A DNA stretch of 42,686 nucleotides from Gemmatimonadota bacterium (GCA_031127225.1 JARIEV010000012.1:1-42686), one strand, 5' to 3'; positions 8,883 through 16,546 are shown, numbered from the stretch's first letter. Made by a program: numbers and translations. The notes: a model not told the origin generated them from the letters alone.

Positions 8883-9571
8883 AGCTCGTTCTCTTTGATA
8901 TCGATGGTACCCTGCTGTGGTCGGACGGCGCGGGGCGCCGTGCCATGGAGAATGCGCTGTTGCGCGTGTTCGGTACCACCGGCGACACCTCGTACCGGTA
9001 CGACGGCAAGACCGACCGGCAGATTGCGCGCGAACAGATGCGCGAGGCCGGCTTTACCGATGCGACCATCACCAGCCGGCTCGACGATCTGCTCAACGAG
9101 TACGTGCACGGACTGGATGCCGAACTCTCGCGCGATGGGATTCCCGGCGCGCGGCTGTGCGATGGCATTCCGACGCTGCTGGACACGCTGCGCGGACATG
9201 CCGGCGTCACGCTGGGGCTGCTCACGGGCAACATCGAGCGCGGAGCGCGCCGGAAGCTCGATGCGGTGGGCGTCGATTTCACGCAGTTTCGCGCCAACGC
9301 CTTCGGGTGCGATCACGAAGAACGTCCCCAGCTGCCGGCCGTCGCGCAGCGTCGGGCCCGCGATCTGCTCGGCCTCGATGTCGCCGGCGATCGCATCGTG
9401 ATCATCGGTGACACGCCGGCCGATATCCACTGCGGCCGGGCGCTCGGCGTCCGCGCGCTTGGGGTCGCGACGGGGCGGTACAGCACCAACGAGTTGTCGG
9501 CGCACGACCCGGCTGCCGTGTTCGCGAATCTGACGGACACTCAGGCCGTCGTTGACGCGATTCTGGCCTGA
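8879..9571 (+). CDS. HAD family hydrolase, phosphoglycolate phosphatase-like
   Basis: 230 aa from the GTG that overlaps the EamA stop (GTGA). Upstream in-frame starts would lie inside the transporter gene and encode no conserved sequence. Motif I is FDIDGTLL (nucleophile Asp7, acid/base Asp9), motif II is the Thr in GLLTGN, a conserved Lys lies in ARRKLDAVGV, and motif IV is IIGDTPADIHCG. The helical cap between motifs I and II (about residues 20-90) is of the C1 type found in Gph and PgmB relatives. It is likely a cytosolic phosphatase acting on a small phosphorylated metabolite. The substrate is unknown. Confidence 0.85.
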   Translation: MKLVLFDIDGTLLWSDGAGRRAMENALLRVFGTTGDTSYRYDGKTDRQIAREQMREAGFTDATITSRLDDLLNEYVHGLDAELSRDGIPGARLCDGIPTLLDTLRGHAGVTLGLLTGNIERGARRKLDAVGVDFTQFRANAFGCDHEERPQLPAVAQRRARDLLGLDVAGDRIVIIGDTPADIHCGRALGVRALGVATGRYSTNELSAHDPAAVFANLTDTQAVVDAILA

Positions 9572-9572
9572 G

Positions 9573-10295
9573 ATGTCCGCGACGCCGCCGATGTCCATGT
9601 CCGTCGGCCCGGTACAGGCGCGTGTTGTCGGCATCGTGCGGGGGCGCGACATCGATACGACGGCCGCCGTCACGCTCGAGCGCGATGTCTTAGTGCTCGG
9701 GTGGTACGACGCCGCCCCGTGGCGGCTCTCGTCGTCCGGCATCGACGGGCTCGCCGCGAGTCCGTTGTCGCTCACCGTGTATCTCGTGGGCAACGATGTG
9801 CTCGAACTCAGCGGCGATGAACAGTTACGTGCGCTGGGCCTGCAGCTGCTCGATCGCGCGTGCGCCATCCCAGAACTCACGCGTGGCCTCAAGTCGCTGG
9901 GATCTGCCCGGGGGACCCCCGCGGTGGCGCACGATCGCTGGTTCGCCCCGCTCCTGACGGCGCGACGGTCGGTGGAAGGGGTCAGCGATCCCACCCGTCA
10001 GGTGATGCTGCTCGATGCCGCTGGACTCGCCGGCGAATGCGCGCGGGCCATTGCCGACATCGCGGAAGCGGCGTCCAGCGGGGCCGCCGAGCAGCGCGCG
10101 ATCGAAGCGGCCCTTGAAGAAGCGGCCGGGCCGGTCTTCGACGCGATCGATATGATGGGTGTCGCGGGGGATGCCCTGCGGGGGGGGGCACTCGATACAC
10201 GGCTCGCCGACTGGCGCTGCTGGGTGGACACGGTGCGCGCCGTGTATGCGGCGGCCGACGAGGCCTGGCCCGCGTTCGCCGCGGAGTTACGCTAG
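9573..10295 (+). CDS. Conserved-looking protein of unknown function
   Basis: 240 aa, starting at an ATG one base after the HAD stop, so probably co-transcribed. I do not recognise a named family. Residues about 10-95 alternate beta strands with a WYDAAPWRLSSSGIDGL..LSLTVYLVGNDVLELSG pattern, loosely like a small beta-sandwich or PH-like fold. From about 135 the protein is helical and Ala/Glu-rich (AAEQRAIEAALEEAAGP). No signal peptide or membrane segment is seen. A run of nine G (10180-10188) lies in the coding sequence near the C-terminal end (ALRGGALDT) and is a possible slippage site. Codon usage resembles that of its neighbours. Confidence 0.7.
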   Translation: MSATPPMSMSVGPVQARVVGIVRGRDIDTTAAVTLERDVLVLGWYDAAPWRLSSSGIDGLAASPLSLTVYLVGNDVLELSGDEQLRALGLQLLDRACAIPELTRGLKSLGSARGTPAVAHDRWFAPLLTARRSVEGVSDPTRQVMLLDAAGLAGECARAIADIAEAASSGAAEQRAIEAALEEAAGPVFDAIDMMGVAGDALRGGALDTRLADWRCWVDTVRAVYAAADEAWPAFAAELR

Positions 10296-10317
10296 GACGC
10301 GCGCGACTGCGGCGCCG

Positions 10318-10455
10318 TCAGTGACCGCAGCCGCAGTCGGAGCCGCACCCGGACTTCGGCGCGCGTGCCGCCGATACGGCGCGCCATACGCGACGTGTCA
10401 CGAACGCGATGGCGCTGGCCACGATGAGCGCGGCGACGATCGTCTGTCCCTCCAT
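10318..10455 (-). CDS. FeoB-associated Cys-rich membrane protein
   Basis: 45 aa microprotein: one N-terminal membrane segment (TIVAALIVASAIAFVTRRV), a basic stretch, then a Cys-rich tail GCGSDCGCGH. This matches the small FeoB-associated Cys-rich family found immediately downstream of feoB in many bacteria and plays the role of FeoC there. The ATG at 10455 lies 5 nt after the feoB stop. It has a strong ribosome binding site, GGGAGGAT, overlapping the end of feoB. A longer in-frame reading would run back into feoB and is not credible. It probably assists the ferrous iron transporter at the inner membrane; whether the cysteines bind iron or a cluster is unproven. Confidence 0.85.
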   Translation of the reverse strand: MEGQTIVAALIVASAIAFVTRRVWRAVSAARAPKSGCGSDCGCGH

Positions 10456-10460
10456 CGGTG

Positions 10461-12656
10461 CTATCCTCCCAGACCGAGTGCCGTGCCGCCGGCGTACACC
10501 AGCCACGCCGCACCGTAGGCCAGCCCGAGCATGTACGCGAACTGCAGTCCCGCCCACTGCCAGCCGATGCGGCCGCCGCCCGCCTCCCGCACCGTCACGG
10601 CGATCGTACTCATGCACATCAGCGCGAAGACGTAGAACACCATCAGCCCGATCGCGATCAGCGGGGTGTACGCGCGCCGACCGGTGCGCGGATCGATCTC
10701 CGATTGCAGCCGGGTGGTGAGCGCTTGTTCACTCTCCGAGCCGACGCCGTAGATCGTGCCCATGGTGGACACGAACACCTCGCGCGCGGCGAAGCTGGCG
10801 GCGATCGAGACGCCGATCTTCCAGTCGTACCCCAACGGGCGTACGACGGGTTCAATCCCGTGTCCGATGCGGCCCAGGACCGAGTGCGCGAGCTGCTGCT
10901 CCTGTTGGCGTTCCAGCGGCACGGACGGATCGTCGGGGGACTTGGGATAAGTCGCCATTGCCCACAGCACGATCGACAGCGCAAGGATCACCGTGCCGGC
11001 GCGCTGCAGGAACAGCTGGCACCGCTGCACGACCGATACCCCGAGCGAGGCGAGACTTGGTACCCGGTACGGTGGCAGCTCGAGGATCATGGGGCGCACC
11101 GGGCCCTTGAGCAGCGTGCGCTTGAACACCGCCGCCACGGCCAGCGCGACCACCGTGCCCAGCAGATACATGATCAGCATCGTCGCCCCCTGCAGCGTGA
11201 GCCCGGGGATGATCGTGGTGGCCGGCACGAACGCGCCGATGAGCAGCGTGTACACCGGCAGACGCGCCGAACAGCTCATGAGCGGGACCACCATGATCGT
11301 GGCCAGCCGGTCCTTGGGGTCCTCGATGGTGCGCGTGGCCATGATCCCCGGGACCGCGCAGGCGTATCCGGAGAGCATCGGAATGAAGCTCTTGCCGTGC
11401 AGGCCGACGGTGCGCATGACGCGATCCATCAGGAACGCCGCGCGCGCCATGTACCCCGAGTGCTCGAGGATGCCAATGAACGCGAAGAGGATGGCGATCT
11501 GCGGAAGAAAGACCAGCACGGAACCCACGCCGGCGAAGACGCCATCAACCACCAGCGAGCGCAAGTCGCCGGCGGGGAGCTGCGCGCCGATCAGCCCGCC
11601 GACCGCCGCAATCAGCGCTTCGATGCCGTCCATGAGCGGCGTCGCCCACGAGAAGACCGCTTGAAACACCAGGAGCATGAGCGCGAGGAAGATGACCGGC
11701 CCCCACACGCGATGCAGCGCGAAGCGGTCGATCCGGTCACTCACGTTTCCCGTGACGGCGCGCGCCTGAGTGACCGTGCGCTCGACGACCTGCGCAATCC
11801 ATGCGTAGCGGAGTTCGGACTCGAGGCGGGTGGGGACGAAACCCACACTGCGCAGTTCGTCGGAGGCCGTGCGGATGGCGTCGGAGAGACCGGGGACCTG
11901 CTCGAGGTGCGGACCGACGCGCTGCAGACCCAGCAATCGCAGCGCTTCCATACGCGCGGCGGTCGCAGAGAGGCCGTCGGCCACGAGGCAGGCCTCCAGC
12001 GGCGCGAGCGCTGCCTGCGCCGGCTCGGGGAGGGAGAAGCGGCGCGCGGGCGCCGGCAGCTCCGCGGCGATCGTGAGCGCACGCTTGAGTGGCTCGAGAC
12101 CTTCGCCGCGCTTCGCGACCGTGGGGACAATCGGCACGCCGAGTACGTGGATGAGCTCGGGCACGTCGATACGCAGCCCCTCGGCTTCCGCGATGTCGAA
12201 TTGATTCAGCGCGACGACGACGGGAACGCCGAGTTCGATGACCTGACTCGCCAGAAAAAGATTGCGCTCGAGATGCGAGGCGTCGATCACGACCAGTACC
12301 ACGTCCGGGCGCCAGCGATCGGCGTCACGGCCAAGGAGCACTTCGAGCGCGACCTGCTCGTCCGGCGACCCGGCCGAAAGGGAATAGCTCCCCGGCAGGT
12401 CCAACACCAGAACGCGCCGGCCGTCGGGGCTCTTGAAGCCGCCCTCGACCCGCTCGACGGTGACGCCCGCGAAGTTGCCGACGCGCTGGCGCAATCCGGT
12501 GAGGGCGTTGAAGAGCGTCGTCTTGCCGGTATTCGGATTGCCGATGATCGCGACGCGCAACGCCGCCCGGTCGGCCGGAGCGGTGGTGTCAGGGCCCACC
12601 GATGGGGCGGGCGTTGCCGGGTGGTCTGGCAACGGAGGGCGGGGCAGGGTGGTCAC
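10461..12656 (-). CDS. feoB: Ferrous iron transport protein B
   Basis: 731 aa from a GTG start, with AGGA 4 nt upstream. The N-terminal G domain has G1 GNPNTGKTT (about 39-47), G3 DLPGSYSL and G4 NQFD, followed by a helical GDI-like region. The membrane part carries two gate repeats. The first contains GYACAVPGIMATRT and MSCSARLPVYTLLIGAF; the second contains AASFAAREVFVSTMGTIYGV. FeoB takes up Fe2+ across the inner membrane and depends on nucleotide hydrolysis. A Pro/Thr-rich N-terminal extension of about 30 residues precedes the G domain. It is the second gene of feoA-feoB-Cys-rich, 57 nt downstream of feoA, and is presumably iron-repressed through the operator at 13011-13025. Confidence 0.97.
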   Translation of the reverse strand: MTTLPRPPLPDHPATPAPSVGPDTTAPADRAALRVAIIGNPNTGKTTLFNALTGLRQRVGNFAGVTVERVEGGFKSPDGRRVLVLDLPGSYSLSAGSPDEQVALEVLLGRDADRWRPDVVLVVIDASHLERNLFLASQVIELGVPVVVALNQFDIAEAEGLRIDVPELIHVLGVPIVPTVAKRGEGLEPLKRALTIAAELPAPARRFSLPEPAQAALAPLEACLVADGLSATAARMEALRLLGLQRVGPHLEQVPGLSDAIRTASDELRSVGFVPTRLESELRYAWIAQVVERTVTQARAVTGNVSDRIDRFALHRVWGPVIFLALMLLVFQAVFSWATPLMDGIEALIAAVGGLIGAQLPAGDLRSLVVDGVFAGVGSVLVFLPQIAILFAFIGILEHSGYMARAAFLMDRVMRTVGLHGKSFIPMLSGYACAVPGIMATRTIEDPKDRLATIMVVPLMSCSARLPVYTLLIGAFVPATTIIPGLTLQGATMLIMYLLGTVVALAVAAVFKRTLLKGPVRPMILELPPYRVPSLASLGVSVVQRCQLFLQRAGTVILALSIVLWAMATYPKSPDDPSVPLERQQEQQLAHSVLGRIGHGIEPVVRPLGYDWKIGVSIAASFAAREVFVSTMGTIYGVGSESEQALTTRLQSEIDPRTGRRAYTPLIAIGLMVFYVFALMCMSTIAVTVREAGGGRIGWQWAGLQFAYMLGLAYGAAWLVYAGGTALGLGG

Positions 12657-12713
12657 CGGTTCCTGACGCGACCGCAGGCCGTACGCCGCGGGAGAAGCGC
12701 CACACCAGCCGCG

Positions 12714-13001
12714 CTACGCGCGCGGGAGGGTGGGCTGGACAGTGATGCCGGCCGTCAGAGCAGAACCGAGCGCGAGGCGGGTTCCGCGCACCTCGAGCAG
12801 CATGGCGTCCCGCGCGTCGATGACGTTCACGCTGGCGCCCTCACAGAAGCCCAGCGCGCGGAGGCGGCACGCTTCGTCGCCTGAGCATTCGATATCCACC
12901 ACGGTGACCCGTGTTCCCGCCGGACACGCGTTCAACGCGCACGTGGTGCGCGCGGTCGCGGGGGAAGCGGACTGGAGAGTGGGAAGCGGGAGCGATGCCA
13001 C
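12714..13001 (-). CDS. feoA: Ferrous iron transport protein A
   Basis: 95 aa cytosolic SH3-like protein that supports FeoB. The FeoA core lies at about 28-92: VTVVDIECSGDEACRLRALG, the F/C-E-G-A turn, LLEVRGTRLALG and a final hydrophobic strand ITVQP. The GTG at 13001 is the only possible start, because the frame meets a stop 24 nt upstream. No ribosome binding site is visible; the 5' region is occupied by the palindromic operator. About 27 extra residues (Ser/Pro/Ala/Thr, with CALNAC) precede the core, which is longer than usual for FeoA. Confidence 0.93.
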   Translation of the reverse strand: MASLPLPTLQSASPATARTTCALNACPAGTRVTVVDIECSGDEACRLRALGFCEGASVNVIDARDAMLLEVRGTRLALGSALTAGITVQPTLPRA

Positions 13002-13010
13002 GGCGTTAGA

Positions 13011-13025
13011 TGAGAATGTTTCTCA
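13011..13025 (-). promoter_or_regulatory. Fur-box-like operator of the feo operon
   Basis: TGAGAATGTTTCTCA is a near-perfect 7-1-7 inverted repeat with one mismatch, or 6-3-6 with none. It matches 11 of the 14 defined positions of the Fur box TGATAAT-N-ATTATCA. It lies 9 nt upstream of the feoA GTG and just downstream of the promoter at 13039-13068. Bound repressor would therefore block early transcription. The regulator could also be a DtxR/IdeR- or PerR-type protein; no regulator gene lies in the window. Confidence 0.7.
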
Positions 13026-13038
13026 AAGCGTGTGTTGG

Positions 13039-13068
13039 AGTATACACAGCGAGCGCCACCGACCGCAA
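13039..13068 (-). promoter_or_regulatory. Sigma70-like promoter for feoAB
   Basis: On the minus strand, TTGCGG (13068-13063) is followed after 18 nt by TATACT (13044-13039), predicting a start near 13032. The leader would be about 30 nt and contain the whole Fur-like palindrome. The -10 is one base from the TATAAT consensus; the -35 matches only at TTG. The promoter separates feo from lgt and the upstream housekeeping genes. Confidence 0.55.
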
Positions 13069-13093
13069 TGGGGAGTAGCTGGTTCGGTTTTCC

Positions 13094-13280
13094 AGCTCAC
13101 TGCCCACGGCCCACGGCCCAAAGCCCACAGCCGACAGCCCGATCGCCCATAGCCCGGGCCCACAGCGCTGGCCCACAGCGCTGGCCCACAGCGCTGGCCC
13201 ACAGCGCTGTCGGTTCCCGGGCTATGGGCGATCAGGCTGTCGGCTGTCTGCCGTGGGACATGGGCCATGAGCCGTGAGCT
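13094..13280. repeat. Large inverted repeat with four 13-bp tandem copies (element B)
   Basis: Outer ends AGCTCAC (13094) and GTGAGCT (13274-13280) pair. Inner arms 13141-13158 and 13216-13233 are an 18-bp perfect inverted repeat (GATCGCCCATAGCCCGGG), extended outward by ACAGCCGACAGCC with one mismatch. The loop holds four tandem copies of a 13-bp CCCACAGCGCTGG-type unit (13158-13209). Arms are built of CCCACGGC/CCCACAGC words, the same vocabulary as the repeat at 32819-33338. The element directly abuts the lgt stop codon at 13281. Confidence 0.9.
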
Positions 13281-14108
13281 TTAGGCAGCTGCCAGCGGAC
13301 CACTCCGCTTTGTCCTTGCCGCCATCATCGCCACCCCGATGGTGAAAATCAGTATCCCGATGATCTGCGCGGTCGAGAACCCCAGCACCAGACGGTCATC
13401 CTTGGCGCGGAAGAACTCCACGATGAACCGCTCGATTCCGGCCAAAATGCAATAGAAGCCGAACAGCCAGCCGGCCTGATGCGTGTGCTTCCGGAAGCGC
13501 CACAGGATCGCGAACATCACAAAGCCCATCAGCGTCTCGTACAACTGCGTCGGATACACCGCGATCACGTCGGTGGGATTCGTCCCGGCGGGGAACTGCA
13601 CGCCGAACTGGTCCGCCATCACCGCCGCGGTGCTCGGGGGAGCGCCCTCGGGGAACTGTGTGGCGAAGAACCCGTTGAACGGCCGCCCGTAATCATCACC
13701 TACGGCCCAGCACCCCGTCCGCCCCACCGAGTAGCCGGCAGCGATCGCGATGCCGGCCACGTCGGCGATCCGCAGGAAGTTCAGCTTCTTGTAGCGGATC
13801 GTGGCATAGCACAGCGCCACCGATCCCATGAAGCCGCCCCAGAACACGAATCCGCCGCGGCTGAAGAACGCCGAGGGGTCGCCGGTGAGCACCACGTAGT
13901 ACGTCTTCGCGCCTAGCAGCGTCCCAACGAGTGCCGCCAGGACGATGTCGGGCATCGCCTCTGCCTCGGCGTTTTGTCCACGACGCCAGAACTCGCGCTG
14001 ACACACGATCTGCGCAATCACGAACGCCATGAGCACGGCCAGACCGAAGCCGGTCAGTTCGAGGAAGCCGAGCTTGAACGCAGTGGGATGATGAATGATG
14101 GGCGACAC
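13281..14108 (-). CDS. lgt: Prolipoprotein diacylglyceryl transferase
   Basis: 275 aa inner-membrane enzyme with about seven membrane segments. It transfers diacylglycerol to the lipobox cysteine, the first step of lipoprotein maturation. The signature GYSVGRTGCWAVGDDYGRP contains the essential Arg (Arg130). The C-terminal IERFIVEFFR segment carries the second conserved Arg. The loop that reads GGLSFHGGL in E. coli reads GGFVFWGGF here, so the position of E. coli His103 is Trp90; other lineages also vary at this site. It lies 57 nt downstream of tsaD, and element B begins immediately after its stop codon. Confidence 0.95.
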   Translation of the reverse strand: MSPIIHHPTAFKLGFLELTGFGLAVLMAFVIAQIVCQREFWRRGQNAEAEAMPDIVLAALVGTLLGAKTYYVVLTGDPSAFFSRGGFVFWGGFMGSVALCYATIRYKKLNFLRIADVAGIAIAAGYSVGRTGCWAVGDDYGRPFNGFFATQFPEGAPPSTAAVMADQFGVQFPAGTNPTDVIAVYPTQLYETLMGFVMFAILWRFRKHTHQAGWLFGFYCILAGIERFIVEFFRAKDDRLVLGFSTAQIIGILIFTIGVAMMAARTKRSGPLAAA

Positions 14109-14165
14109 GGATGGTCCGGGGGCGAAGGAGAGAGCCTGGGATCGGCGGGCAATGCCGGACGACCG

Positions 14166-15248
14166 TTAGGCAAAGATACCGGGAATCGGCAACGACGACT
14201 GCGCGGTCATCGAGGGGGTGGCCCGCTCGCCCGCGGCGAAGCGGAACAAGCCGGCGGCGGCGATCATCGCAGCGTTGTCGGTGGCCAGCCGCGGCGTGGG
14301 AGCAAAGACGGTCACGCGTGGGGCCAGCCGTTCCCGGATGGCCTCCTGCAGCGCCTGATTGCAGGCGACACCGCCTCCCATCACCACCCGCGTCCGCCGA
14401 TGAATCCGCGCCGCGCGCGCCACTTTCTCCGCGAGCGTATCGATCAGGGCGTCCTGAAACCCACGGGCGATTCCGGCGCGCTGCGCCTCCAGCGCCCCCG
14501 CCTGCTCGGCCGCGCGCACAGCATACAACACGGCCGTCTTCAGGCCGCTGAAGGAGCAATCGTAGTAATCCTCGTCGCCCGGCTGCGCCGACTTCCGCAG
14601 CATCGGACGCGCAAAGCGGTGCGGATGCGTCCGCGCCGGGGCCTCGGCTTCACGTGCAAGCGCTTCGATATGACGTCCCCCGGGGTACGGGAGGCCCAGC
14701 ATCTTGGCCACCTTGTCGAATGCCTCTCCGGCCGCGTCGTCGCGCGTCTGCCCCAGCATGCGATACCGCCCCCACGCCGGGACGTCCAGCAGCATGGTGT
14801 GCCCACCGCTCACCAACAGCGCGGTAAACGGCGGTGCGGCGTCAGGGTGCTCGAGCAGCGTGGCGAACAGGTGCCCCTCGAGATGATGCACCGGCACCAC
14901 GGGCAGGCCGTGCGTGAAGCCCAGCGCCTTCGCGTAGCTCGTGCCCACGAGCAAGGCGCCCACCAGTCCGGGCGCATGCGTGACGGCGATCGCATCGAGA
15001 TCGGCCAGCGATCGCTGCGCGTCATCGAGCGCGGTTTGCACCGCGGGTACGATGCCGGTCAGATGCTGCCGGCTGGCGATCTCGGGTACCACGCCACCGA
15101 ACAGCCGGTGCACGTCCTGCGAGAGAATCACCAGCGACTCGAGCCGCATCTCGGTGGGCGTTCCGTACACCACGGCAGCCGATGTTTCGTCGCACGAGGT
15201 CTCGATGCCGAGGATGCGACGCGGCGCGACGGCGTCAGACACGGGCAT
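14166..15248 (-). CDS. tsaD: tRNA N6-adenosine threonylcarbamoyltransferase
   Basis: 360 aa from the ATG at 15248 (MPVSDAVAPRRILGIETSCDET); upstream in-frame codons encode only Cys-rich shadow sequence. TsaD transfers threonylcarbamoyl to A37 of ANN-decoding tRNAs, working with TsaB and TsaE. Landmarks are the ASKHA start GIETSCDETS, the metal-binding HxxxH in VHHLEGHLFA, LLVSGGHTML, GEAFDKVAKMLGLPYPGG, FSGLKTAV and VMGGGVACNQ..DNAAMIA. The start overlaps the 3' end of a 32-codon membrane microprotein gene by 14 nt, suggesting coupling to the upstream genes. The C-terminal tail after MIAAAGLFRF is somewhat extended. Confidence 0.96.
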   Translation of the reverse strand: MPVSDAVAPRRILGIETSCDETSAAVVYGTPTEMRLESLVILSQDVHRLFGGVVPEIASRQHLTGIVPAVQTALDDAQRSLADLDAIAVTHAPGLVGALLVGTSYAKALGFTHGLPVVPVHHLEGHLFATLLEHPDAAPPFTALLVSGGHTMLLDVPAWGRYRMLGQTRDDAAGEAFDKVAKMLGLPYPGGRHIEALAREAEAPARTHPHRFARPMLRKSAQPGDEDYYDCSFSGLKTAVLYAVRAAEQAGALEAQRAGIARGFQDALIDTLAEKVARAARIHRRTRVVMGGGVACNQALQEAIRERLAPRVTVFAPTPRLATDNAAMIAAAGLFRFAAGERATPSMTAQSSLPIPGIFA

Positions 15249-15333
15249 GCACGTACACCCAGAGCACGACCGACAGCAGCAGGGCCGACAGGGCACGCCA
15301 CAGCGTCGGCCACGGCAGGCGTTGCGGCGTCAC
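15235..15333 (-). CDS. Putative 32-aa single-span membrane microprotein
   Basis: GTG at 15333 (shares its G with the tlpA-like stop, TAGTG) to TGA at 15235-15237. The peptide has a short polar start MTPQRLPWPTLWR, one hydrophobic span ALSALLLSVVLWVYV, and the tail HARV. It exactly bridges the 84-nt space between the TlpA-like gene and tsaD, overlapping tsaD by 14 nt. This fits the gapless junctions seen elsewhere in the run. The span resembles the N-terminal anchor of CdaR/YbbR-type proteins (KxLSxLLAxxLWxYV), so it may be a remnant of a longer YbbR-domain gene. Support is positional and compositional only. Confidence 0.5.
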   Translation of the reverse strand: MTPQRLPWPTLWRALSALLLSVVLWVYVHARV

Positions 15334-15884
15334 TACGGCTTCGGTTCGGCGAGCATGGATTCGAGCAAGCGCCGGTTGCCCGCCGAATTCCAGTCCTCCT
15401 CACCGATCCATTTCTTGCGGATCGTGCCATCGCGCCCGATCACAAACGTCTCGGGGACGCCGGTGGTGCGATAGATGCCCTGAATGGCGCCGCTCGCGTC
15501 GTGCAGCATCTCGAAGCTGAGGTTGAACTCCGCCGCGAAGTCGCGGATCTTCTGCTCGGCTCCGTCGTCATCGATGCTGACCGCCACCACCTTGAGTCCT
15601 TTCGGACCGAGTGCGCGGTGGACGGCTTCGATGCTCGGCATCTCCGTGCGACAGGGGATGCACCAGGTCGCCCAGATGTTGAGCAGCACGACCTCACCGC
15701 GGTAGTCGGTGAGCGACTTCATGGCGGGCGTGGCCGTGAGCGTCTTCGCGGCGAACCCCGGTGCGTCCGATCCTACGGACACGCTGGTTAGCTCGTCCTC
15801 GAGGAAATGCGAGGCGGCGAACGCACCGCCGGCCAGTGCTACCACGATGCCGAGCACCACCAGCCACTGTTGCTTGGCGGTCAT
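15333..15884 (-). CDS. TlpA/ResA-like membrane-anchored thioredoxin
   Basis: 183 aa from an ATG overlapping the rpe stop (ATGA). The N-terminal anchor is WLVVLGIVVALAGGAFAAS, followed by a TlpA-type thioredoxin fold with the redox motif WATWCIPCR (Cys75, Cys78) and the cis-proline loop TGVPETFVIGRDG. The extracytoplasmic domain probably keeps specific cysteines reduced, for example in cytochrome c maturation. No ccm/ccs genes are nearby to confirm that. A glycine-rich region after the anchor may allow release. The stop TAG shares a base with the GTG of the downstream microprotein. Confidence 0.88.
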   Translation of the reverse strand: MTAKQQWLVVLGIVVALAGGAFAASHFLEDELTSVSVGSDAPGFAAKTLTATPAMKSLTDYRGEVVLLNIWATWCIPCRTEMPSIEAVHRALGPKGLKVVAVSIDDDGAEQKIRDFAAEFNLSFEMLHDASGAIQGIYRTTGVPETFVIGRDGTIRKKWIGEEDWNSAGNRRLLESMLAEPKP

Positions 15885-16546
15885 GCCTGCTCCACGCAGA
15901 GGCCGCGCAGCACGGCGATCTCCGCCTGTGGATCCGTGGCGCCGAAGATCGCGTTGCCTGCCACGAATGTATCGGCTCCGGCGGCCCAGCACCGGTGGAT
16001 CGTGTCACGGGAGATTCCACCGTCCACTTCGAGCACGGCATCACTCCCCGCCTGATCGAGCAGCAGGCGTGTGCGCGCGATTTTATCGACCGAGTACTCG
16101 ATAAACCTCTGCCCGCCGTAGCCGGGATTCACGCTCATGAGGCACACGAGGTCCAGCAGATGTGCCACTTCCTCGATCACCGAGACCGGCGTGGCGGGAT
16201 TGAGCGCGATGCCCGCTTTGCAGCCGAGCTCTTTGATCCGGGTGAGCTGCCGGTCGAGGTGCGGTGCGGCTTCCACGTGAATCGTGAGCACGTCGGCACC
16301 GGCCTTCACGTAGTCGTCGAAGTAGCGCTCGGGCTCCAGCACCATCAGGTGTACGTCGACGACCCGGCGCGACGCACGCCGCGCGGCTTCGATCATCTTG
16401 ACGCCGAACGACAGGTTCGGCACGAAGCGCCCGTCCATGACGTCCACGTGGATCCAATCGGCGCCGCCGGCATCGAGCATGGCGATTTCCTCGCCCAGAC
16501 GGGTGAAGTCGGCGCTGAGGACGGAGGGAGCAATGCGAACGGTCAT
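15881..16546 (-). CDS. rpe: Ribulose-phosphate 3-epimerase
   Basis: 221 aa TIM-barrel enzyme of the pentose phosphate pathway interconverting ribulose 5-phosphate and xylulose 5-phosphate. Signature segments are APSVLSADF, WIHVDVMDGRFVPNLSFG (metal-binding His and catalytic Asp), VDVHLMV, MSVNPGYGGQRFI and the second catalytic Asp in LEVDGGIS. The length is typical. The start overlaps the PASTA gene stop (ATGA), and the stop overlaps the TlpA-like start in the same way. The final residues after AEIAVLRGL are ordinary. Confidence 0.97.
   Translation of the reverse strand: MTVRIAPSVLSADFTRLGEEIAMLDAGGADWIHVDVMDGRFVPNLSFGVKMIEAARRASRRVVDVHLMVLEPERYFDDYVKAGADVLTIHVEAAPHLDRQLTRIKELGCKAGIALNPATPVSVIEEVAHLLDLVCLMSVNPGYGGQRFIEYSVDKIARTRLLLDQAGSDAVLEVDGGISRDTIHRCWAAGADTFVAGNAIFGATDPQAEIAVLRGLCVEQA

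Noticed and set aside
10458-12884. 808-aa open frame antisense to feoB and feoA
   Set aside because: Arg/His/Glu-rich shadow composition, no recognisable motif, and it fully overlaps genes with clear family signatures; long antisense frames are expected at this GC.
13158-13209. Iteron-type replication origin
   Set aside because: The four 13-bp copies sit in the loop of a large hairpin, with no rep or dnaA gene nearby and no AT-rich unwinding region.
13974-15791. 605-aa open frame antisense to tsaD and the TlpA-like gene
   Set aside because: Same reasoning: shadow of well-supported genes with Arg/His-rich low-information translation.
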